Shown in pieces: positions 15,529 through 23,791 of a DNA stretch of 40,310 bases (positions within the stretch are counted from its first letter, which is position 1; every line of letters starts with the position of its first letter). Origin of the DNA: Bordetella parapertussis (GTDB taxonomy: Bacteria > Pseudomonadota > Gammaproteobacteria > Burkholderiales > SG8-39). The translations under genes were made by a program, and so were the position numbers. The stretch spans positions 1 to 40,310 of the forward strand of contig CAMDFL010000021.1 of assembly GCA_945897475.1 (NCBI GenBank), read 5' to 3'. The notes beneath the pieces are model-generated. The model saw nothing but the letters and a program-made list of their open reading frames with translations, ran no database searches and was not told the DNA's origin.

Positions 15529-17706
15529 ATGCCACTGTTACGATCATGCAGCGCCTTTTCTGCATCCGTCGGTCTCGCGGCTTTTCTGCTCGCGGCGACA
15601 CCTATAGCCCACGCCCAACAAAAGACGGTCGCCAACAGCGCGCCGGCTGTCGCTATCGATGCCGATGACATCGGCGGCGTAGTGCGCGGACCCAAGGGCC
15701 CTGAAGCAGGCGTATGGGTGATCGCCGAAACGCTCGACCTACCCACGCGCTTTATCAAAATCGTGGTGACCGACGATCAAGGTCGATTTGTGGTGCCCGA
15801 CCTGCCCAAAGCCAACTACGATCTCTGGGTGCGTGGCTACGGCTTGGTGGACTCGGCCAAGGTCAAGGCGCAGCCTGGTAATCTGATCAACCTCACCGCA
15901 AAAGTCGCTCCCAGTGCACGCGCTGCGGCGCAGTATTACCCGGCGATTCACTGGTATTCGATGCTGAAGCTTCCTGATGAAAAGTATTTCGGCCCCAATA
16001 ACACCAGCGGCATGCCGCCGCAGGTGACACTGAACGACTACCTGCGTGGCATAAAGAACGCCGGTTGCGTCGGTTGCCACCAATTGGGGCAGTTGTCGAC
16101 GCGCACCATCCCCAAAGAGCTTGGCAAATTCAACAACTCCTTCGAAGCCTGGATACGCCGCGTGCAATCCGGCCAGTCGGGCGAGCAAATGGTGAACCAG
16201 ATCGCCGGCAATATGGGCGGTGTGCCAGCGCGCTTCTTCGGCGAGTGGACCGACCGCATTGCCAAGGGCGAGATTCCCGACACCAAACCGGATCGCCCGC
16301 AAGGCGTGGAACGCAACATTGTGATCACGCAATGGGATTGGTCCACCGAGAAAAAATACCTGCACGATCTGATCGCCAGCGACCGGCGCTTTCCTACGGT
16401 GAATGCTTATGGCCCGCTATTCGGCTCGCCCGAATACAGCACCGATACCATGCCAATCCTCGATCCGCGCACACACACGGTCACCAATTTCGTCATGCCG
16501 GTGCGCGACGCCAACACCCCGCTCGCGCTCGGCCCAGGCCACGCCGCGGGCAACGATCCACTGCAGCCCTCGCCTTACTGGGGCAGCGAAAAAATCTGGG
16601 ACACCAAGGCGAATAACCACAACGCCATGTTCGACAAGAAGGGCCGCGTGTGGATGGCAGCGGTGGTGCGCGGCCCCAACAATCCGGACTTCTGCAAAAA
16701 AGGTTCGGACCATCCTTCCGCAAAACTGATGCCAGTGGATCGTGCCAATCGCCACATCACGGTGCTCGATCCCAAGACCATGGAGTACAAGTTCGTCGAC
16801 ACCTGTTTCTCCACCCACCATTTGCAGTTCGCCATGGACGCCAACGACACCTTGTGGACTTCCGGCGGCGGGCCGGTGGTCGGTTGGGTCAACACGAAAA
16901 TGTTCGATGAGACCGGCGACGCAGCCAAATCGCAGGGTTGGACCGAGCTAGTGCTGGACACCAACGGCAACGGCCAGCGCGACGAGCACACCCAACCCAA
17001 TCAGCCCATGGACCCGACCAAGGACCGGCGCATCATCGCCGGCTTCTATGCGGTGATGCCGAATATCGTGGATGGATCGGTGTGGGGATCGGTGTTCGCC
17101 GCCAAGAGTTCCATCGTACGGCTCGCCCCCGGCGCCAACCCGCCGCATACCGCGCTTGCCGAAATCTACAATGTGCCGGCGCCCGGCTTTGCCATTCGCG
17201 GCGCCGACATCGACAAGAAAGGCGTCGTGTGGGTGTCCCTCGGCAGCGGGCATCTTGGGAGCTTCGACCGCAGCAAGTGCAAAGGCCCGCTCAACGGCCC
17301 CAAAGCCACCGGCGATCATTGCCCTGAAGGTTGGGCCTTCCATCAATACCCCGGCCCCGGATTCAAAGGCATAGGCCCCAATAGCGCCGAGTCAAGCTAT
17401 TACACCTGGGTGGATCAGCACAACACCTTCGGTCTTGGCAACGACGTGCCCATGTCCACTGGCAACTTGAATGACGGCCTGATCGCGTTCAAGGATGGCA
17501 AGATGGTCACTTTGCGGGTTCCTTATCCGCTGGGCTTCTACGCCAAGGGGTTCGACGGACGCATCGACGACCCGAACGGCGGATGGAAAGCGCGAGGCCT
17601 GTGGGCCGCCAGCGGAGATCGCACACCCTGGCTTCAGGAAGGCGGCAAGGGCAGCAAACCCAAAGCGGTGCAGTTCCAGTTGCGGCCCGATCCGCTGGCG
17701 AAGTAG
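15529..17706 (+). CDS. Periplasmic mono-heme c protein with carboxypeptidase-regulatory-like and propeller regions
   Basis: A 725-residue exported protein with a signal peptide to about residue 30 (TPIAHAQ). Residues ~45-128 form a carboxypeptidase-regulatory-like beta-sandwich (GGVVRGPKGPEAGVWVIAE, DDQGRFVVPDLP). Next comes one CxxCH heme c site at 180-184 (NAGCVGCHQLG). The rest (~290-720) repeats blades of the type MFDKKGRVWMAAVV, AMDANDTLWTSGG and DIDKKGVVWVSLGSG, consistent with a beta-propeller of the virginiamycin B lyase/NHL kind. A redox or dehydrogenase role in the periplasm is plausible. A strong ribosome site (TGAGGAGCACACC) sets the start. The LysR gene follows 67 bp later and a GGGGCGCCCC palindrome lies between them. 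The substrate is unknown. Confidence 0.75.
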   Translation: MPLLRSCSAFSASVGLAAFLLAATPIAHAQQKTVANSAPAVAIDADDIGGVVRGPKGPEAGVWVIAETLDLPTRFIKIVVTDDQGRFVVPDLPKANYDLWVRGYGLVDSAKVKAQPGNLINLTAKVAPSARAAAQYYPAIHWYSMLKLPDEKYFGPNNTSGMPPQVTLNDYLRGIKNAGCVGCHQLGQLSTRTIPKELGKFNNSFEAWIRRVQSGQSGEQMVNQIAGNMGGVPARFFGEWTDRIAKGEIPDTKPDRPQGVERNIVITQWDWSTEKKYLHDLIASDRRFPTVNAYGPLFGSPEYSTDTMPILDPRTHTVTNFVMPVRDANTPLALGPGHAAGNDPLQPSPYWGSEKIWDTKANNHNAMFDKKGRVWMAAVVRGPNNPDFCKKGSDHPSAKLMPVDRANRHITVLDPKTMEYKFVDTCFSTHHLQFAMDANDTLWTSGGGPVVGWVNTKMFDETGDAAKSQGWTELVLDTNGNGQRDEHTQPNQPMDPTKDRRIIAGFYAVMPNIVDGSVWGSVFAAKSSIVRLAPGANPPHTALAEIYNVPAPGFAIRGADIDKKGVVWVSLGSGHLGSFDRSKCKGPLNGPKATGDHCPEGWAFHQYPGPGFKGIGPNSAESSYYTWVDQHNTFGLGNDVPMSTGNLNDGLIAFKDGKMVTLRVPYPLGFYAKGFDGRIDDPNGGWKARGLWAASGDRTPWLQEGGKGSKPKAVQFQLRPDPLAK

Positions 17707-17773
17707 CGCTTGACAGGGGCGCCCCCCGCACTTAAGCGGCGAGGCAGCGAACCATTCGCTGTCTCGCACAATT

Positions 17774-18688
17774 ATGGCGCGTGAGAAACATCATCCGGAG
17801 CTGCTTAGCAACATCTCCATCTTTGTACAAGTCGGGCAAAGTCCGAGTTTCACCGACGCCGCGCGCAGGCTCAATATTTCTGCCTCCGGGGTCAGCCGAT
17901 CCATCGCGCGGCTGGAACAACGCCTGGGCACGCAGCTTGTCAGCCGCACCACCCGGCACCTGAGTCTCACCCCGGAAGGCGCCGTGTATTTCGAGCGCTG
18001 CAAGCAGATTCTCCAGGATCTCACCCGGGCCGAAGATGCGCTGAAAGAATCGCAGGCCGAACCGACAGGACGTCTACATGTGCGGCTGCCCAAAAGCTTC
18101 GGGCGCGCGATGATCGTCCCGGCGCTGGCCGAATTCAGCGTCCGTTATCCTAAGATCAGTCTCGATGTCCATCTGGCAAGCGGGGTGATGGACATGGTCG
18201 AAGACGGCATCGACGTCGCCATGCAACTGGGCGAACCCCGGGACGCGCGCCTCGTCGCCAGAAAGCTATGTGCGATCAACTATGTGTTGTGTGCGTCGCC
18301 AGACTATCTGCGGCGCCACGGGACCCCGCGTCGCCTTGCCGACCTCCCTGCGCATCGCTGCCTGGCCTACATCCAGCCGCGTTCGGATTCCTATCGGGAC
18401 TGGGTGCTGACGGAAAAAGGAGCGCCGGTCACCTTCAAGCCAGAGGGCGTACTCAATATCGATGATGTGCACGCGCTGCTTGAGGCCGCAATCAGCGGCG
18501 CCGGCATCGCCTATTGCATGGACTTCCTGATCCGGGAACCGGTCGCCGCCGGGCGCTTGCGCGTGGTGATGCCGCGCTCTGCCCACGAGGGGCCGCCCGC
18601 GTACCTGGTGTCGCCGCCACATCGCTATCGGATCCGGCGGGTACAAGTATTCATTGATTTTCTGTTCGAAATCATGCGCAAGGGCTGA
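17774..18688 (+). CDS. LysR-family transcriptional regulator
   Basis: A 304-residue regulator of standard LysR length. The N-terminal winged helix-turn-helix spans about residues 10-68 (FVQVGQSPSFTDAARRLNIS, then SRSIARLEQRLGTQL and TTRHLSLTPEG). The effector domain follows from about 95 and ends with the usual helical C-terminus. The tail IFIDFLFE-type segment resembles the CrgA/DhcR-like LysR subgroup common in betaproteobacteria. It lies upstream of, and in the same direction as, the long catabolic operon, with a 16-bp palindrome and candidate promoter between them, so it is the obvious candidate controller. The effector is unknown. Control of its own gene cannot be read from the sequence. 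Confidence 0.93.
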   Translation: MAREKHHPELLSNISIFVQVGQSPSFTDAARRLNISASGVSRSIARLEQRLGTQLVSRTTRHLSLTPEGAVYFERCKQILQDLTRAEDALKESQAEPTGRLHVRLPKSFGRAMIVPALAEFSVRYPKISLDVHLASGVMDMVEDGIDVAMQLGEPRDARLVARKLCAINYVLCASPDYLRRHGTPRRLADLPAHRCLAYIQPRSDSYRDWVLTEKGAPVTFKPEGVLNIDDVHALLEAAISGAGIAYCMDFLIREPVAAGRLRVVMPRSAHEGPPAYLVSPPHRYRIRRVQVFIDFLFEIMRKG

Positions 18689-18722
18689 AGCCCGGCGATT
18701 CGTGACTCAGCGTCACAGATAC

Positions 18723-18738
18723 TTTGCAAATTTGCAAA
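18723..18738. promoter_or_regulatory. 16-bp perfect palindrome, candidate LysR operator
   Basis: TTTGCAAATTTGCAAA is a perfect 16-bp palindrome. It abuts the candidate -35 box of the operon promoter and lies 34 bp after the LysR stop codon. A second inverted repeat (GTGAC-TCAGC-GTCAC, 18702-18716) lies just upstream. Position and symmetry suit LysR recognition and activation sites; binding is inferred. Confidence 0.5.
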
Positions 18739-18768
18739 TTGTGACAGGCATGTTGCCGCGCCTACAAT
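18739..18768 (+). promoter_or_regulatory. Candidate sigma70-type promoter of the catabolic operon
   Basis: TTGTGA at 18739-18744 and TACAAT at 18763-18768 are separated by 18 bp, a fair match to a sigma70-type promoter. The ferredoxin start lies about 85 bp downstream. The palindrome directly upstream suggests activator control. Confidence 0.5.
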
Positions 18769-18856
18769 CGCCCCTGCTTGTATTGTGGCGCGTCGGCCGG
18801 CAAAGACTTGGGCGGGCGTCCGCTGCCGTGTAATAGTTAATTGGAGAATTAGAACC

Positions 18857-19204
18857 ATGCCTGTGGTCAAAGTTCTGAATCGCGACAATCAAACTTTCGA
18901 AGCTCGCAAGGGTGGAACAGTGCTGGCAGGCGCACGCGCCGCCAAGGCAGATTGGCGCTGGTACTGCGGCGGACAGGCTTTGTGCGGCACCTGTTGCATG
19001 CTGGTGGTTGATGGCGAACTCGATCAGCCGGGCGATGTAGAAAAATACTTCATCGAGGGCTGGGGCTACCACCCCGCTTACCGGCTTGCCTGCCAGGCCC
19101 GCGTGACTGGGGATATATCAGTGATTGCCTGCGCCGACGAAGGGTTTGAAAAAGAGGCGGTGTTGAGTGCTTATCAAACAGCGTGCTCGGTGAACAAGCA
19201 ATGA
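18857..19204 (+). CDS. [2Fe-2S] ferredoxin
   Basis: A 115-residue electron-transfer protein with the beta-grasp ferredoxin fold. The cluster ligands read WYCGGQALCGTCC: Cys37, Cys43 and Cys46, with Cys79 (RLACQ) as the fourth. The C-x5-C-x2-C spacing is that of adrenodoxin/bacterial vertebrate-type ferredoxins rather than the plant-type C-x4-C-x2-C. An extra Cys47 follows the third ligand. The start is set by GGAGA ten bases before ATG 18857. The stop overlaps the next gene's start (ATGA), so the two proteins are made together. By analogy with XylT, which reactivates an extradiol dioxygenase, it may serve the next gene product; it could equally feed a distant oxygenase. Confidence 0.9.
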   Translation: MPVVKVLNRDNQTFEARKGGTVLAGARAAKADWRWYCGGQALCGTCCMLVVDGELDQPGDVEKYFIEGWGYHPAYRLACQARVTGDISVIACADEGFEKEAVLSAYQTACSVNKQ

Positions 19205-19857
19205 ACCCGGCAGCGACGACAGACGGCCGGTTGACCGGCGAATCAATGGCCTTATTGAAAGGCCTTGCCGGCAACAAGGCGGCGCTCCTCACCATGGATC
19301 TGATGAGTGATGAATCGAAACTGCGCTATCGCAGTTTCTACCCTTGCGGCGACATGCTGATCGGCCTGCGCTATCACGAGCCCAATCCGGATCGCAAAGG
19401 CTTCAAGATGGGCCGTTCCCTGAAAATCGTCGACAACAAGATCGTTGCCGAGCCGCGTTGCGACGTGCAGTTCACCCCGCCTCTGGTGCCGCACCATTCC
19501 GAACATGTGTATGGTTTCTGGCATATCAATGACCAGCAGGAAATGGCGATCAGCCTCAAGCTGGACAATGAGCGGCGCCTGACCGTGCTGGTCGAGGGCT
19601 TTCCCGCGCGCGGCCGCCTTGATCGCTTTGCCTGGTTTTGCTTGAATTGCGTCAACCCGCTCTACATGACCCAGGTGGAAACCGCGAAGGTGGGGCTGGC
19701 AGGCTATTACGCTGTGCAGGAAGATGCATTCGAAGTCTTCAATGGCGACGAAAAGGTTCGCACCTGCTCCTCCTGCGGCACGATTCATCCCAAGGCGTAT
19801 TCGATCTTTCCCTGGAAAGACACGCCGGACGAAAAATTGGCCAGGGATCTCTGGTAA
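19201..19857 (+). CDS. 3-hydroxyanthranilate 3,4-dioxygenase-like cupin/rubredoxin-site protein
   Basis: A 218-residue protein that I align, from memory of the family, with bacterial 3-hydroxyanthranilate 3,4-dioxygenase (3-HAO). CDVQFTPPLVPHHS matches the GDIFLLPPHVRHS segment; LDRFAWFCLNC and EKVRTCSSCGTIHP match the two halves of the rubredoxin-like metal site (Cys147, Cys150, Cys189, Cys192; C-x2-C-x38-C-x2-C). Of the cupin iron ligands, His59 and His98 or His99 have counterparts, but the expected glutamate six residues after the first histidine is not evident. It is about 40 residues longer than 3-HAO. It is either a divergent extradiol dioxygenase acting on an amino- or hydroxy-aromatic, or a fold relative with another job. 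ATG 19201 overlaps the ferredoxin stop. Confidence 0.6.
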   Translation: MNPAATTDGRLTGESMALLKGLAGNKAALLTMDLMSDESKLRYRSFYPCGDMLIGLRYHEPNPDRKGFKMGRSLKIVDNKIVAEPRCDVQFTPPLVPHHSEHVYGFWHINDQQEMAISLKLDNERRLTVLVEGFPARGRLDRFAWFCLNCVNPLYMTQVETAKVGLAGYYAVQEDAFEVFNGDEKVRTCSSCGTIHPKAYSIFPWKDTPDEKLARDLW

Positions 19858-19880
19858 AAAAAGCGGTCAAACGCCGCAGG

Positions 19881-19943
19881 ATCAAAACCCAAAGCAGCAG
19901 CACAAAACCCCACAGCAGCAGCACCAAGACCCACAGCAGCAGA
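19881..19943. repeat. Tandem repeat, three units of 21 nt
   Basis: Units begin at 19881, 19902 and 19923, each ending in CAGCAGCAG-type sequence (for example ACAAAACCCCACAGCAGCAGC split across the unit boundary). The array fills most of the gap between the 3-HAO-like gene and the substrate-binding protein gene. Because 21 is divisible by three it leaves reading frames open, but the ribosome site at 19952-19956 after it marks the true downstream start. Confidence 0.78.
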
Positions 19944-19963
19944 ATCAAATTGGAGACAAACCA

Positions 19964-20992
19964 ATGTCCAGCCTATCCAAGTGCGCGGTAAAACTATGCG
20001 TGATGTTTCTCGGCGGCAGCATCGCCGCGGCGGTGATGGCGCAACAGCCCGCGCCCAAACGTTCACTATCGAAGGTGAAGGCGGCGCAAGCCATCACCGA
20101 ACTCGCGCAGAACGCCGCCTTATACGGCGCGGTCAAGGGCGGCTACTTCAAGGAAGAGGGCCTGGACGTTGAGATCGTGAATTTCCGTTCGTGGACCGAG
20201 CCGGTGCAGGCAATCGCCGGCGATGCAGCGCAGTTCGCCTTGGGCGCCGGAAGCCTTATTCGCGCCGCGACAGCCAGCAACGCGCCGGTGCGCCAGATCG
20301 CGATGATCTCCAGCCTTTATCCCTATGAGTTCTACGTCAAGCGTGACAGCGGCATCAAATCGGTCGCCGATCTGCGCGGCAAAACCATACAGACGGTGCG
20401 GCCCGGTGAGACCCTCGATATCGTATGGACGCAGGTTCTGGGCGGCGCCGGATTGAAAATGTCCGATGTGAAACGGGTGGAGAGTTTCAACGGTTTTGGC
20501 ACCATCATCAGCGGCTCAACCGACGTTGCCAACATCAGCCATGCTCTTTTGCCCAAGGCGCGCGCCGCCGGCTTGGTGAAGCTGGTCGATTACACACAGT
20601 GGCGCCAGCAGCAGGGCATGACCACCGGCGACGGCGCCAATCTCGGCTGGGGCACTTCGGTAAAAACACTCAAGGAAAATCCCGACACGGTGCGCGCGTT
20701 CCTGCGTTCACTGGTCAAGGCGACGGTGAGACTCAAAGCTGACAAAGCCTTCGCCACCGAGTTGCTGCAGGCACAACCATTCAGCTTGGATCGGGAAACC
20801 GCGGCGGAAGTCTACGATCTGCATCGCGGCCACTGGATGGTGCGGCTGGACTTCGCCAAAAACGACATGACCTTCGACACCGAAATGGTCGAGATCGCAT
20901 TGACCAAGCCCAAAGGATCTATCGACATGCGCGCGATCTCGGATGCCGCGCCGATTGCCGATGCCCTGCGAGAACTCAAAGTCAGTTTCTGA
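19964..20992 (+). CDS. NitT/TauT-type ABC transporter substrate-binding protein (NMT1/THI5-like)
   Basis: A 342-residue periplasmic binding protein. The signal peptide covers about residues 1-28 (FLGGSIAAAVMAQQ). The mature part has the SsuA/THI5-like pattern: ALYGAVKGGYFKEEGLDVEI, then FALGAGSLIRAA, VADLRGKTIQTV and a helical C-terminal region. Such proteins bind small organic ligands such as sulfonates, nitrate or pyrimidine and aromatic precursors. The start is fixed by GGAGA seven bases before ATG 19964; the open frame upstream runs only through the tandem repeat. It forms one import system with the next two genes. The ligand cannot be read from the sequence; the operon suggests the catabolic substrate. 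Confidence 0.9.
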   Translation: MSSLSKCAVKLCVMFLGGSIAAAVMAQQPAPKRSLSKVKAAQAITELAQNAALYGAVKGGYFKEEGLDVEIVNFRSWTEPVQAIAGDAAQFALGAGSLIRAATASNAPVRQIAMISSLYPYEFYVKRDSGIKSVADLRGKTIQTVRPGETLDIVWTQVLGGAGLKMSDVKRVESFNGFGTIISGSTDVANISHALLPKARAAGLVKLVDYTQWRQQQGMTTGDGANLGWGTSVKTLKENPDTVRAFLRSLVKATVRLKADKAFATELLQAQPFSLDRETAAEVYDLHRGHWMVRLDFAKNDMTFDTEMVEIALTKPKGSIDMRAISDAAPIADALRELKVSF

Positions 20993-21022
20993 AACCGCCG
21001 ATTGACCGGGAAAGCTGTACGC

Positions 21023-21781
21023 ATGGATGGTCTGGAAGTCGAATCAATCTGCAAGTCCTTCACTACCGCCAACGGCACACTGCCGGTTATAGACCGCATC
21101 AGCTTTAGCCAGTCGCAGGGCGAAGTGGTCTGCATCGTAGGCGCCAGCGGCTCTGGTAAAACAACGTTACTGCGCATACTGGCCGGGCTGGAAAAACCTG
21201 ACAGCGGCAGCCTGCGTCTTGCCGGCCACGCGATTGAAGGGCCGGGGCCGGAGCGCGCCATGATCTTCCAGCAGTTTGGCCTGATGCCCTGGCTGACCGT
21301 TTTGCAGAACGTGCTCTTCGGCCTTGCCCCGTGCGAGCTCCCGGAAGAAGAGAAACTGGCGCGCGCGCGCGATGCAATCGAGCGTGTGCACCTGGTTGGA
21401 TTCGAGAACTATCACCCCAAGAGATTGTCCGGCGGCATGCAGCAAAGGGTCGGCATTGCGCGCGCCCTGGCAGTGCGCCCCAGGCTGCTTCTGTGTGACG
21501 AACCCTTCGCTGCGGTGGATGCCATTACGCGCCAGCTGATGCAAACCGATCTCCTGAATATCGTCACGCAACAAAAGGCCACCGTGCTCCTCGTTACCCA
21601 TGACATCGAAGAGGCGCTGTTTCTGGGCGACCGCGTGCTCGTCTTTTCCTCGCGCCCGGCGCGGCTGTTGCGCGATATGCAAGTCGCCATACCCAAGCCG
21701 CGCTCGCACGAAGTGCGCGTGACGCCGGAGTTCCAGGCGATGCGCGGCATGGTCTGGGACATTCTCCAGGCGAACCAATGA
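21023..21781 (+). CDS. NitT/TauT-type ABC transporter ATP-binding protein
   Basis: A 252-residue ATPase of the SsuB/TauB class that drives the importer with its neighbours. It has Walker A (VGASGSGKTTLL, about residues 43-50), the Q-loop FQQFGLMPWLTV, the signature LSGGMQQRVGIARAL, Walker B (LLLCDEPFAAVD) and the switch histidine in VLLVTHDIEEA. The PWLTV after the Q-loop is characteristic of the nitrate/sulfonate/taurine group. The start at ATG 21023 suits the family; a TTG at 21002 is possible. The stop overlaps the permease start as ATGA, indicating translational coupling. Confidence 0.94.
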   Translation: MDGLEVESICKSFTTANGTLPVIDRISFSQSQGEVVCIVGASGSGKTTLLRILAGLEKPDSGSLRLAGHAIEGPGPERAMIFQQFGLMPWLTVLQNVLFGLAPCELPEEEKLARARDAIERVHLVGFENYHPKRLSGGMQQRVGIARALAVRPRLLLCDEPFAAVDAITRQLMQTDLLNIVTQQKATVLLVTHDIEEALFLGDRVLVFSSRPARLLRDMQVAIPKPRSHEVRVTPEFQAMRGMVWDILQANQ

Positions 21782-22593
21782 GCGCGTCCGAACAAGAGAC
21801 TCTGACCACGGATGCCGCCGCCAATGCAGCGCCCGGTGCACGCGTGTCGCGGCTTGGCACCGGATTTGTCTCGGCAGCACTGTTGATTCTGATCCTGGTC
21901 GTGTGGGAGATTGCCGGGCGCAACAAACTGATCAACCCGTTTTTCCTGAGCTGGCCCAGTGCCATCGGCATCGAGGCCTGGAAGATGCTGCTAAGCGGAG
22001 AATTGATTACCAACCTGTGGGTGACCGGATACGCGTATTTCGTCGGCGTGGTTTTAGCGTGCATTTTCGGCAGCGTGCTGGGCTTGGCAATGGGCTGGTG
22101 GCGCACCTTTGGCGCCATCATCGATCCCTATGTGGTGTTTTTTTCGGCGATGCCGCGTGTCGCTTTGTTTCCCGTGCTGTTAATGATATTTGGCATCGGC
22201 GATGTGTCACGTATCCTGATCGTGTTCATCGGCGTGGTGACACCCATCATCTTCAACGCCTATATCGGCGCCAAGCAGACGCCGCAATTGCTGGTCGACG
22301 CGGCGCGCGTCTTCGGCTACGACAATCGCCGGCTGTTCCGCGTCGTGATCCTGCCCGCTGCCCTGCCCTACCTGATTGCCGGCGTACGCACCGGGGTGAC
22401 GCTGGGGATGATCATGATTGTGGTGGCGGAGTTTTTCGGCGCATCGAGCGGGCTCGGCCAGAAGATCGCCGTGACAGCGCAGCTCTATCAGACACCTCAG
22501 ATGTATGCGTGGGTGCTCTACACCTCGCTGGTTGCGCTGGTGCTGGTGCGCGGCGCCGATCATTTCGAGCGCTGGGCAATGCGCTGGACCTGA
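21778..22593 (+). CDS. NitT/TauT-type ABC transporter permease
   Basis: A 271-residue inner-membrane permease of the binding-protein-dependent (SsuC/TauC) type, with about six hydrophobic segments. The cytoplasmic EAA loop is VDAARVFGYDNRRLFRVVILPAALPYLI (about 182-209), where it contacts the ATPase; the conserved glycine is present and the first position is D in place of E. The N-terminal ~20 residues are a polar extension. Together with the binding protein and ATPase just upstream it completes one importer; a dimer of this permease would form the channel. Confidence 0.93.
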   Translation: MSASEQETLTTDAAANAAPGARVSRLGTGFVSAALLILILVVWEIAGRNKLINPFFLSWPSAIGIEAWKMLLSGELITNLWVTGYAYFVGVVLACIFGSVLGLAMGWWRTFGAIIDPYVVFFSAMPRVALFPVLLMIFGIGDVSRILIVFIGVVTPIIFNAYIGAKQTPQLLVDAARVFGYDNRRLFRVVILPAALPYLIAGVRTGVTLGMIMIVVAEFFGASSGLGQKIAVTAQLYQTPQMYAWVLYTSLVALVLVRGADHFERWAMRWT

Positions 22594-22654
22594 TTGCCGA
22601 AACGACAGCGCCACCCACGAAACACACCTATTTCACCCAAACGGAACCGATTTC

Positions 22655-23755
22655 ATGAAAGCTTCCCTGTTCTGCACCACGCGCTATGAGGGCCCGTCAA
22701 AAAAGGGGGTCTGGCCGGTGCCGGCTGACTCCTATGACGTGGAGATCGCGCAAAAGTCGTATCAGCGAACCCTGTCACAGGTCCGTCTGGGCGATGACGT
22801 CGGCTTCGACTTTGTGACGGTTGCGGAGCATCATTTCGCGCCGTTCTCGATGTCGCCGAATCCACTGATTTTTGCCGGCGCGCTGACTCAGGTGGTGAAG
22901 AAAGCGAAGATCGCGCTGCTTGGACCCGATCTGCCCATCCTCAACCCGGTTAGAGTCGCCGAGGAAATCGCGATGCTCGACAACCTCTCCGGCGGACGCG
23001 TTATCGCCGGGCTGATGCGCGGCTCACCCAACGAGTATGTCACCTACAACATCAATCCTGGCGAATCCCGCGCGCGTTTCCAGGAAGGCATCGAACTGAT
23101 CATCAAAGCGTGGACAGAGCCGCAGCCCTTTGGCTGGCAGGGCCGCTACTACGACTACCGCACCATTTCCATCTGGCCGCGCCCGGTGCAAAAGCCCCAC
23201 CCGAAAATTTACATCTCCGTGGCCACACCGGAATCCGCCGAATTTGCGGCGCGCCTGCGCCTGTCGGCCGGCTTCGCCTTTACCACGCTGCAAATTGCCA
23301 CAAAAGCAGCGGCGTACTATCGCGAACAAGCCAATGCCTATGGCTGGACACCGACTCCCGAGGATGTCATCTACCGCCTGTCGTTTCATGTCGCCGAGAC
23401 TGATGAACAGGCACTGGAAGAACTGGTCGCAAGCGGCATGCAAAACGCCGTGGGCCTGTCGATGACCAACAAGTCACTTGAAGCCGCAGTGGCAGGTTCC
23501 GGTTATTACGGCCGCGACATTGAAACGCAGCGCGCGCGCCTGAACTCTCGTGGCCTGGTTGAAGAACGTATCCACAACGGCCAGTTGCTCGCGGGCAGTG
23601 TGGAGACGGTCCTAAAGCAGGTTAAACGCATCCGCGACAACATCGGCGCGGGCATGCTTGATTTGTCACTGGGCATCCCCACCATGGGCGCGATTACCAA
23701 TCGATCCATCGAAATGTTCGGCACCCAGGTGCTGCCGCGCATGCGCGAGCTTTGA
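22655..23755 (+). CDS. Luciferase-like flavin monooxygenase (bacterial LLM class)
   Basis: A 366-residue TIM-barrel flavoprotein of the bacterial luciferase-like monooxygenase group. Typical features are GFDFVTVAEHHFAPFSMSPNP near the N-terminus, LPILNPVRVAEEIAMLDNLSGGRV in the middle (the LLM hallmark), and GSPNEYVTYNI. These enzymes use reduced FMN (or F420) with oxygen and need a separate reductase; none is encoded nearby, so the ferredoxin gene or a distant reductase may supply electrons. The role in the operon is probably an oxygenation or C-N/C-S cleavage of the imported compound. The start at ATG 22655 matches the family N-terminus; the frame upstream runs through the permease gene. 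Confidence 0.9.
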   Translation: MKASLFCTTRYEGPSKKGVWPVPADSYDVEIAQKSYQRTLSQVRLGDDVGFDFVTVAEHHFAPFSMSPNPLIFAGALTQVVKKAKIALLGPDLPILNPVRVAEEIAMLDNLSGGRVIAGLMRGSPNEYVTYNINPGESRARFQEGIELIIKAWTEPQPFGWQGRYYDYRTISIWPRPVQKPHPKIYISVATPESAEFAARLRLSAGFAFTTLQIATKAAAYYREQANAYGWTPTPEDVIYRLSFHVAETDEQALEELVASGMQNAVGLSMTNKSLEAAVAGSGYYGRDIETQRARLNSRGLVEERIHNGQLLAGSVETVLKQVKRIRDNIGAGMLDLSLGIPTMGAITNRSIEMFGTQVLPRMREL

Positions 23756-23791
23756 TCAACACGCCCCGACCGGCAGCGTCGCCGCGCAATC

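Noticed and set aside
19724-19963. In-frame extension of the substrate-binding protein upstream through the 21-nt repeats
   Set aside because: A ribosome site at 19952-19956 and a good signal peptide from 19964 mark the start; the extension overlaps the 3-HAO-like gene.
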